From Arcobacter sp. (GTDB lineage Bacteria; Acidobacteriota; Terriglobia; Bryobacterales; Bryobacteraceae), in contig DYJN01000003.1 of NCBI GenBank assembly GCA_020723085.1, positions 1 to 64,000 of the forward strand: a stretch of 64,000 nucleotides of DNA. The letters run 5' to 3'. Under the pieces are notes generated by a model that did no database searches, was not told the DNA's origin, and saw only the letters and a list, made by a program, of their open reading frames with translations. How positions within the stretch are numbered: position 1 is the stretch's first letter; the number at the start of each line of letters is the position of its first letter. Shown here piece by piece: positions 8,149-14,585 of this stretch. The position numbers and the translations under genes were made by a program.

Positions 8149-9285
8149 CTATTTGCCCGTGGCGCCTGTGAAGTCGAACAACCGCGGCGTGAGCACGATC
8201 ATCACGCCTGCCACCAGCATGGTCTGATGGCGGGCCGGGAAAGGAGAATTCTCCCTGCGGAAGAACGGCTCGCTCGACCAGTCTTTGCGGAATTCGAGCC
8301 TGGAGATCAGGTTGTTGTTCAGTTTGGATTCCGCCGTGAGGGTGAACTCATGGAAAGAATTCGGCGCCCCTGTCCAGAAGCCGTCCCTGTCGCTGTAATA
8401 TTCCAGCCGCGGCGCCAGCGCCAGGTTGCGGGTAATGGCGATGCGCCCTGCCCCCGCCACGCCCCAGAACGTTGCGGAAGACGCGGCGGGCAGGCGGTTG
8501 TTGCCCGCGTCGAAGTTGAAGTACATCGAAACCCGGGAGGAAGGAGTCACTGTCACCACCGAATCGTAAAAGTTCCGCCAGCCCCGGTTGACGCCGGTAT
8601 TTTCCGGTCCCGTGTAATAGGTGTTCGCGATTGAGACTTTGCCAAAATTGCCGGTGCTCGTGAAGCCCATCGTCTTGCCCGTGTTGTTGTCGCGGACCGT
8701 GTTCCAGCCCGTTACCAGCGCGCCTCCCACGGTCCAACGCTCGCCCACGGGTACGGAGGCTCGCAGCCCGGTGTGGTAGTACGGACCGAAGGCGAACAGC
8801 AGGCTGCGGGAGTAGTTCCAGTTCAGATGGCTTTCCGTCACTTCGGCGCCGGCGCTGGTGACGAATTTGCCGAAGTCGAGCTGGACGCCCTTCCAGGACG
8901 CTGGCTTGACGCTCACATAGGCGTTCAGCAGCTGGCGGGTCCAGCCGTCGTGGGATGGTTCGCTGAGCCAGAAAGCGTCATAGGTTCGGCCCATGCCCAC
9001 ATCGACGCGGAACCCCAGCGGCGCGGGCGCCGACTGGATGGAAGCCGTGGCGCTGGAAAGGCTCCACTTGTTGGCGGTGAGATTCAGCGCCTGGAGCTGT
9101 GATGCGCTTCCGGGCGGATGGTTATGGTTCAGGTTGTAGAAGCTGTCCACGTAGCCGGTGATCTGAAGCCGCTTCCAGGAGAAAGCATCCGGAAGCTGCG
9201 CTGCAGCCGGCGCCGCCTCAGGCGCCGGAGTCTGCGCCATCAGGCACAAAGACGCGGAGAGCAGGAGGACACACTTGCGCCGCAT
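8149..9285 (-). CDS. outer-membrane porin-like protein (BBP2/OmpL-like)
   Basis: The protein has 378 residues, with a signal peptide (RRKCVLLLSASLCLMAQ), a short Pro/Ala-rich segment and then a continuous run of amphipathic strands. The opening LQITGYVDSFYNLNHNHP and the later LDFGKFVTSAGAEV resemble the putative beta-barrel porin-2 family (OmpL-like). The barrel ends in short turns and a hydrophobic last strand near LTPRLFDFTG. AAGGTGA lies 8 nt before the ATG. It probably forms a diffusion channel in the outer membrane, and the solute is unknown. It appears to be transcribed alone. Confidence 0.8.
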   Translation of the reverse strand: MRRKCVLLLSASLCLMAQTPAPEAAPAAAQLPDAFSWKRLQITGYVDSFYNLNHNHPPGSASQLQALNLTANKWSLSSATASIQSAPAPLGFRVDVGMGRTYDAFWLSEPSHDGWTRQLLNAYVSVKPASWKGVQLDFGKFVTSAGAEVTESHLNWNYSRSLLFAFGPYYHTGLRASVPVGERWTVGGALVTGWNTVRDNNTGKTMGFTSTGNFGKVSIANTYYTGPENTGVNRGWRNFYDSVVTVTPSSRVSMYFNFDAGNNRLPAASSATFWGVAGAGRIAITRNLALAPRLEYYSDRDGFWTGAPNSFHEFTLTAESKLNNNLISRLEFRKDWSSEPFFRRENSPFPARHQTMLVAGVMIVLTPRLFDFTGATGK

Positions 9286-9546
9286 CGGTTTTCACCTTGC
9301 ATTTCAGGGTGGGATGGCGCTCGCCGTTGGGGCGTCACTGCTTGCCCGGCGAGCAGAGGTCTGGAGGATGCGGAACTAACTCACGGAGTGCCGCTCATGC
9401 GGGGAGTGGTCCAGACTGAGAAGCAGTATGCGGCGGAAGCGGAATGAATACAAATCGATATTTTTTATCGGGGGGATTCGGCGGCGAAGGGCAGGCTGCC
9501 TGCGCCGATGCGGGAACGCATGCGAGCGCCCTGAGGCAGGTCACAA

Positions 9547-10119
9547 TTATGACGCAGAAAGAGCCCCGTGGCGGCGCCGGCGAGCGAACAACGCCAGCAA
9601 TCCGAGGGCGGCGGATACCACTGTGCCCGGCTCTGGGATGGCCGCCTCGGAGATGCCTGTCGCGGTCAGTTGAAAATCGTATGGTGGGGTTCCGTTGCTG
9701 GCATAGTTCGTCACAGCCACGGTGTAAGGACCCGTCGACGGAGCGATGAAGGTGACCTGCGGGTCGTCAAAGGGTCCGGGGAGGTTGGGAGGAATCTGGT
9801 CGTCGCCGAACGCGATGCCCAGATTCCCCAAGCTGCCGCCGAAGACGTCGGTGTCCGCAAACAAGCCTGGAAGAACCCAGAATGACATGTCGTACGGACC
9901 GGACAGGCGTGCGCCCGTCACCGTCACAGACATGCCGGCATTGGCATAGAACGAATAATACACCGCGCCAACGGGGTTGCTCGGCTGGCCGTTTGGCTGA
10001 TAGATCGTTCCCACCACTGGCACGCTATCGTAGAGAGCCGCCGTGTAAGTGATCGGGACTGCACAGAGGGGAAGCGCAGAGAAGAACAGCAGGCTGAGCA
10101 GAATGCGCCGCATGAGCAT
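9547..10119 (-). CDS. PEP-CTERM sorting-domain protein
   Basis: The start is placed at 10119 (MLMRRILLSLLFF), since the longer open frame upstream covers the neighbouring zinc-ribbon gene; 10113 is an equal alternative. The 190-residue protein has a signal peptide, a middle domain of beta strands, and the C-terminal tripartite sorting signal IPEPGTVVSAALGLLALFARRRR. PEP-CTERM proteins are handled by exosortase, which cleaves near PEP, and are usually exopolysaccharide-associated surface proteins. No exosortase is in the window. The stretch MSVTVTGARLSGPYDMSFWV with the later TGPYTVAVTN resembles bacterial pre-peptidase-like domains, but the role is unknown. Confidence 0.85.
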   Translation of the reverse strand: MLMRRILLSLLFFSALPLCAVPITYTAALYDSVPVVGTIYQPNGQPSNPVGAVYYSFYANAGMSVTVTGARLSGPYDMSFWVLPGLFADTDVFGGSLGNLGIAFGDDQIPPNLPGPFDDPQVTFIAPSTGPYTVAVTNYASNGTPPYDFQLTATGISEAAIPEPGTVVSAALGLLALFARRRRHGALSAS

Positions 10120-10145
10120 CACTGTACATCTGCGAGTCCCGCGCG

Positions 10146-10481
10146 TCAAGAGGGATTCCGGCCCAGGCCGCCGCTGCGGAGCGTTCCGCGCACGCCAACC
10201 GGGACGGGGATGGCCAGCAGGCGGATCGAAGGCCAGGCATGGAACCGCCGCCGGCAGGACAGGCACCGGAAGGGGCGCAGTCCGATCACGCCAAGAACGT
10301 GGTCAGCCAGAGTCCTGCGCCGGGACCGGACAGAGCGGGAGCCGCCGCAGGCAGGGCAGACGGCGCGCGCCAACCGGGCGAAGGCGCCGGGCTGAAGATT
10401 TTCCAAGGCTCCGGCGGGAACTGCCACCACGGAGATAGTGGCCCGTCCCCGGGCGAATTCTCTCTCCGGTGCGGTCGACAA
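10146..10481 (-). CDS. small zinc-ribbon protein
   Basis: The protein has up to 111 residues if the TTG at 10481 is used; a downstream GTG pair is a possible alternative start. The core is a four-cysteine zinc ribbon: CPACGG near residue 42 and FRCLSCRRRFHAW about 27 residues later, with a basic stretch RSRRRTL between. Short proteins of this pattern are common in acidobacteria and have no established role. The C-terminus has a hydrophobic run (IRLLAIPVPVGV). It lies 26 nt upstream of the PEP-CTERM gene on the same strand and head-to-head with the asparaginase gene, which begins 21 nt away. Confidence 0.6.
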   Translation of the reverse strand: MSTAPEREFARGRATISVVAVPAGALENLQPGAFARLARAVCPACGGSRSVRSRRRTLADHVLGVIGLRPFRCLSCRRRFHAWPSIRLLAIPVPVGVRGTLRSGGLGRNPS

Positions 10482-10502
10482 AGCGCGACAATCGGTATTG
10501 CC

Positions 10503-11486
10503 ATGCCGCGCGTCCTGATTCTGTTCACCGGCGGAACCATCGGGATGAGGTACGATCCGGCGGTGGGGGCGGCGGTGCCCGCCTTAAGTGCGCGGGAGCT
10601 GCTCGAGCATGATCCTGCGCTGCAGTCGTTGGCCGAACTCGACATCTATGAATACGGCCAATATCCAGGCCCGCACATGAGCCTCGAGCGCATCTGGGAG
10701 GTCAGCGAGATCCTGCGGCGCGAACTCGCCCGGTCCGACATCGCCGGCGCTGTGGTCACGCATGGCACCGACACGCTGGAAGAGACAGCCTATCTTCTCG
10801 ATCTGCGCCACACCTCGCCGAAGCCCGCTGCGGTGGTGGGCGCCATGCGCACAGTGAGCGAACCCGGCTTCGACGGACCCGCCAATCTCTCTGCCGCCAT
10901 CCGCACCGTGTTGAGTCCGCAGGCGCGCGGGCAGGGCGTTTTTGTCGTTCTCAACCAGATGATCCATGCCGCCAGCGAGGCCACCAAAACCGACACACAC
11001 CAGTTGGAGACCTTCCAGAGTCCGGTGTTCGGGCCGCTCGGGCTGGTGGATGTGGATCGTGTCATCTTCGGGCGCCGCCTGATCGACCGCGTCGTGATCG
11101 ATGGGCCGCGGATTGAGACGCGCGTGGATCTGGTGACGATGTGCGCGGGCGCCGATGGCCGCTTCATCGACTTCGCACGCGAGAGCGGCGCGCGGGGCAT
11201 CGTCATTGAAGGCACCGGCCGCGGCAATGTCACGCCGGAGGCAGTGCCTGCCATACAGCGGGCGATCGACGCGGGCATCCCCGTCGTCATCGCCACGCGG
11301 TGCGCCCACGGCCGCGTGCTCGATATTTACGGCTACGAGGGCAGCGGGCACGACTTGCGGCAGCGGGGAGTGCTGTTCGCCGGCACATTGAACGCCGCCA
11401 AGGCCCGCATCCGCCTAGCTGTCATTTTGGGAAAGACGCAGGATCCCGGCGAGGTCCGGGCCCTGATGGAGTGTGGCGCTTACTAA
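10503..11486 (+). CDS. L-asparaginase, type I-like
   Basis: This enzyme hydrolyses asparagine to aspartate and ammonia. The ATG at 10503 is chosen because it precedes the invariant first strand; the frame stays open upstream but runs through the divergent zinc-ribbon gene. From there the protein has 327 residues with both catalytic signatures, LFTGGTIGM (nucleophile Thr, residues 7-15) and VVTHGTDTLEETA (Thr/Asp pair, near 82-94). The downstream block GIVIEGTGRGNV is also typical. No signal peptide is seen, so it should be cytoplasmic like AnsA. It is transcribed alone. Confidence 0.92.
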   Translation: MPRVLILFTGGTIGMRYDPAVGAAVPALSARELLEHDPALQSLAELDIYEYGQYPGPHMSLERIWEVSEILRRELARSDIAGAVVTHGTDTLEETAYLLDLRHTSPKPAAVVGAMRTVSEPGFDGPANLSAAIRTVLSPQARGQGVFVVLNQMIHAASEATKTDTHQLETFQSPVFGPLGLVDVDRVIFGRRLIDRVVIDGPRIETRVDLVTMCAGADGRFIDFARESGARGIVIEGTGRGNVTPEAVPAIQRAIDAGIPVVIATRCAHGRVLDIYGYEGSGHDLRQRGVLFAGTLNAAKARIRLAVILGKTQDPGEVRALMECGAY

Positions 11487-11600
11487 TCGGCCGGCGGCCC
11501 TGCGTGTGGCAGGATTCTGCACTTGGCTGCAGGGTTTTCTAATGCATGTGAAGTAACATTTCGCGCGTATTGGATTCTTCCGGACTTGCCCCCTAAACTA

Positions 11601-11618
11601 GCACTCAGTGCTGAGTGC
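11601..11618. promoter_or_regulatory. palindrome over the operon start (possible operator)
   Basis: Two 8-bp arms (GCACTCAG and CTGAGTGC) are perfect inverted repeats separated by two bases. The GTG start codon of the first gene of the 11.6-21.5 kb operon lies inside it at 11608. A weak promoter-like pair sits just upstream: TTGGAT at 11570-11575 and TAAACT at 11594-11599, with an 18-nt spacer. That arrangement would place transcription initiation within the palindrome. An operator role is inferred from position only. Confidence 0.4.
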
Positions 11619-12945
11619 AAAGGGGATTTTCAGGTCGTGTTTGCTCTTGGCGGCGCTGATGACAACACCCGGGCTGTGCAGCGCGCCGAAGGGAGCCGGC
11701 CCGGCGCGGCTTGACATCGTGCTCACTGAGACGCCGGCGGGCGGCCAACCACGGCTTGTGCTGGTAAGGCGCGATGGCGCCGTGCGCGTCATTTCCCAAG
11801 GCTTTTTCGCCGCCGCCGATCCGGATGTGAGTTGGGACGCCAGGCGCATCTTGTTCGCAGGGAAAAAGACTTCCCGTGAGCCGTGGCAGATTTTTGAGAT
11901 GACGCTCGCCACAGGCGCGGTACGCCAATTGACGCGAATGAGCGCCGACTGCCGCCAGCCGGTGTACCAATCGAAGATTTTCAGCCTGGACATTCCCGAT
12001 CCATGGCTGCAGGCGGCGTTCGTCTCAGGCGGCGCGCTGTACACGGTGAAGTTCGACGGCACGCTGCGGCAGCGCATTACCTTCACCCCTTGGGAAGAAT
12101 TCAACCCGGCGATGCTGCCCGATGGCATGATGGTTTTCGCTTCGAAGCAAGGGCCGCGAACTCAGCTTATGGCCGTCAATCTGGATGGAACAGACTATTC
12201 GCTTTATGTGCCTGGCGAGAGCCTGCGCGAACCTGCGGCGACGACGGACGGCAAACTCGTGTTTGTCGAGGGCGCCGGCGCGCTGGCCTCTGTGGATCTG
12301 CTGCGCCCGCTGAAGACGAAGCGAACGCTCACGTCTCCGGCTGATGGCATTTTCTCCTCGCCATCGGCGCTTCCCGGCGGGCGCCTGCTGGTCTCCTGGC
12401 GGCCGGACGGGAAATCTCCCGCGGGCGTCTATCGCTTCCAGCCGTCGAATAAAACGAAAGTTCCCGTTTATGTAAAGCCAGGCGCCTCCGCCACGCAGGC
12501 CAAGGCGGTGCTTCCGCGGCCGGAACCCGACGGACGCGGATCGGTAGTGATCGAAGATGCCGGCTGGAGCCGGCTTTACTGCCTCAGCGTCTTCACCACG
12601 GACGAGCCCGCCCGGATCCGCCCGGGCGTGGAATGGCGTCTGCGTGTGTTCACGGGCTCGCCTTCAAATCCCGTGAAGATCGGCGACCTGCGCATCGAGG
12701 ACGACGGCTCGTTCCACCTGGATGTGCCGCCGAATACTCCTCTCAAGATGGAGCTCGTCAATCGCGCCGGGCAGGTGGTGCGGGCTTCATCCTGGGTGTA
12801 CGCGCGGCCGAAGGAAAACCGGGGCTGTATCGGCTGCCACGAGGATCCCGAACTGACGCCGGAGAACCGGGAGGCGAAGGCGCTGATCAGGAAGCCTGTG
12901 AAGCTTACTGCTCCCGCCATTGTCACCAACGGAGGATCGAGATGA
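11608..12945 (+). CDS. HzsA-like monohaem propeller protein
   Basis: The protein has 445 residues, with a signal peptide (CLLLAALMTTPGLCSA), a TolB/PD40-like beta-propeller (repeats such as DPDVSWDARRILFAG and FNPAMLPDGMMVFAS), and a C-terminal domain ending in one c-type haem site, CIGCHE, at residues 406-411. The order propeller, LRVFTGSPSNP..., then RPKENRGCIGCHED resembles the middle and C-terminal region of hydrazine synthase alpha subunit and its many non-anammox relatives. It should act in the periplasm as a redox protein. The GTG start at 11608 has no Shine-Dalgarno sequence and may be leaderless, so the N-terminus is uncertain. It is the first gene of a seven-gene operon and overlaps the next by 4 nt. 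Hydrazine chemistry is not implied. Confidence 0.8.
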   Translation: MLSAKGIFRSCLLLAALMTTPGLCSAPKGAGPARLDIVLTETPAGGQPRLVLVRRDGAVRVISQGFFAAADPDVSWDARRILFAGKKTSREPWQIFEMTLATGAVRQLTRMSADCRQPVYQSKIFSLDIPDPWLQAAFVSGGALYTVKFDGTLRQRITFTPWEEFNPAMLPDGMMVFASKQGPRTQLMAVNLDGTDYSLYVPGESLREPAATTDGKLVFVEGAGALASVDLLRPLKTKRTLTSPADGIFSSPSALPGGRLLVSWRPDGKSPAGVYRFQPSNKTKVPVYVKPGASATQAKAVLPRPEPDGRGSVVIEDAGWSRLYCLSVFTTDEPARIRPGVEWRLRVFTGSPSNPVKIGDLRIEDDGSFHLDVPPNTPLKMELVNRAGQVVRASSWVYARPKENRGCIGCHEDPELTPENREAKALIRKPVKLTAPAIVTNGGSR

Positions 12946-14585
12946 AGATCGGACTCGCGGCCGCGGCCGCGGCGCTGGCCCTTGCCGCCACCACAGCATC
13001 GAGAGGCCCGGTATTCACCGACATTACAGAGCAGGCCGGCATCACGTTCCGCCACAGCATAGGCGACCACGAGCTCGACAACATCGTCGAAGGCACGGGC
13101 GCGGGCGCCTGCTTCTTCGACTTCGACAACAACGGTCTCCAGGACATCTACTTCGTCACCGGCGTCTGGACGCGCGGCGTCAGCGATAACGACGGGCGCA
13201 ACCTCCGCGGAAAACTCTCGAGCAGGCTCTACCGCAACCTCGGCGGCGGGCGCTTTCAGGACGTCACGGACAAGGCGGGCGTCGGCAACAGGGTGTACGG
13301 TTCCGGCTGTTCGGCGGCCGATTATGACAACGACGGCGACATGGATCTCTACCTTCTCAACTACGGCCCGAACGTCCTGTACCGCAACAATGGCGACGGC
13401 ACCTTCACCGATGTTTCGCGAGAGTCCGGACTCGCCGACGCCCGCTGGTCCCTGCACGCCGTCTGGTTCGACGCGGACGGCGACGGCTGGTTGGACGTCT
13501 ACGTGGCCAATTACCTGCTGTACGACGACGGCAAGTTCCGCGACTACTACGCGGCTCAAGGCTATCCTGGGCCGCTGAGTTATCAGGGGCTGCCGAGCAT
13601 CCTGTACCACAACAACGGAGACGGCACCTTCACCGACGTGACCAAAGAGGCGGGCATGTGGAAGCCGGGCGGACGGGCGATGTCGGTGACCGCCGCGGAC
13701 TTCAACAACGACGGCCTCATCGACGTCTTCACGTCGAACGACGCCATGGAGAACTACTTCTACATCAACAAAGGCGGCGGCAAATTCGCCGAGAGCGGCC
13801 TGGAATTCGAAATTGCCTTCAGCGAACACGGGCAAGGCGTGGCGTCGATGGGGCCTTTTTACGGGGATGTGAACCGCGACGGATGGCTCGATCTGTTCGT
13901 GCCCAACCTGCAGTATGTGTCGCTGTTCGTTTTCAATCCGAAGAAGAAGTCTTTCGAGAATCTCAACGACGCCGCCGGACTCTCGCCTATGCTCGGCCAG
14001 TACGCAGGCTGGGGCTCGGTCGTGTTCGACTGGGACCACGACGGCTGGCCTGACCTGTTCACGGTGCACGGGCACGCGCACCACGAGTACGTGCAGGAAG
14101 ACAGCCTGACGCGGAACAGGGGCGATGGGACGTTCGAAGACGTGTCGCGCGAAGCCGGGGCGTACTTCAACACGAAGCGCGTCGGCCGCGGCGCCGCCTG
14201 GGCCGACATCGACAACGACGGCGACGTGGACCTGCTGGCCGTCAATCTGAACGATGCGCCCGTGCTGTTGCGCAACGACGGCGGCAATGCGCGTCCGTGG
14301 CTGATGGTGGATGCGCGGCTCGGCTTCCCCACCGGCTCGCGCACCGCGGTAGGCGCTCGGGTGACCGTGGCCGCCAATGGCCTGCGCATGGTGGACGATG
14401 TCAATCCCGTGCGTGGCTATCTTGGCCAGAACGATCCGCGCCTGCACTTCGGGCTGGGCGGCGCGCAGACGTGTGATGTCGAGATCCGCTGGCCGGACGG
14501 GGCGGTGGAGAAGTTTCCCGGCGTGAAGGCCAATCAGGTGCTCACGCTTCGCCACAAGGCGGAGGTGCGGAGGAAAGCGCAGTGA
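12942..14585 (+). CDS. CRTAC1 family protein (FG-GAP propeller plus ASPIC/UnbV)
   Basis: The start is the ATG at 12942, which overlaps the previous stop (ATGA) and follows GGAGGA. The 547-residue protein has a signal peptide (MKIGLAAAAAALALAATTAS) and seven calcium-type FG-GAP/VCBS loops, for example DFDNNGLQD, DYDNDGDMD, DADGDGWLD, DFNNDGLID, DVNRDGWLD, DWDHDGWPD and DIDNDGDVD, consistent with a seven-bladed propeller. The last 70 residues are an ASPIC/UnbV domain (VGARVTV... and DVEIRWPDG). Such proteins are extracytoplasmic and abundant in acidobacteria and planctomycetes, but their biochemical role is unproven. In this operon it sits between two haem proteins, and it overlaps the next gene by 4 nt. 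Confidence 0.92.
   Translation: MKIGLAAAAAALALAATTASRGPVFTDITEQAGITFRHSIGDHELDNIVEGTGAGACFFDFDNNGLQDIYFVTGVWTRGVSDNDGRNLRGKLSSRLYRNLGGGRFQDVTDKAGVGNRVYGSGCSAADYDNDGDMDLYLLNYGPNVLYRNNGDGTFTDVSRESGLADARWSLHAVWFDADGDGWLDVYVANYLLYDDGKFRDYYAAQGYPGPLSYQGLPSILYHNNGDGTFTDVTKEAGMWKPGGRAMSVTAADFNNDGLIDVFTSNDAMENYFYINKGGGKFAESGLEFEIAFSEHGQGVASMGPFYGDVNRDGWLDLFVPNLQYVSLFVFNPKKKSFENLNDAAGLSPMLGQYAGWGSVVFDWDHDGWPDLFTVHGHAHHEYVQEDSLTRNRGDGTFEDVSREAGAYFNTKRVGRGAAWADIDNDGDVDLLAVNLNDAPVLLRNDGGNARPWLMVDARLGFPTGSRTAVGARVTVAANGLRMVDDVNPVRGYLGQNDPRLHFGLGGAQTCDVEIRWPDGAVEKFPGVKANQVLTLRHKAEVRRKAQ

Noticed and set aside
9456-9470. CGATA-TTTTT-TATCG as a terminator
   Set aside because: The stem is only 5 bp, AT-rich and has the T run in the loop, so it is not a rho-independent terminator.
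10239-10502. N-terminal extension of the asparaginase
   Set aside because: It overlaps the zinc-ribbon gene on the other strand, and the asparaginase family begins at MPRVLILFTGGTIG.
11608-12945. True hydrazine synthase and anammox metabolism
   Set aside because: Only one haem motif is visible, and hzsB/hzsC and other anammox genes are absent.
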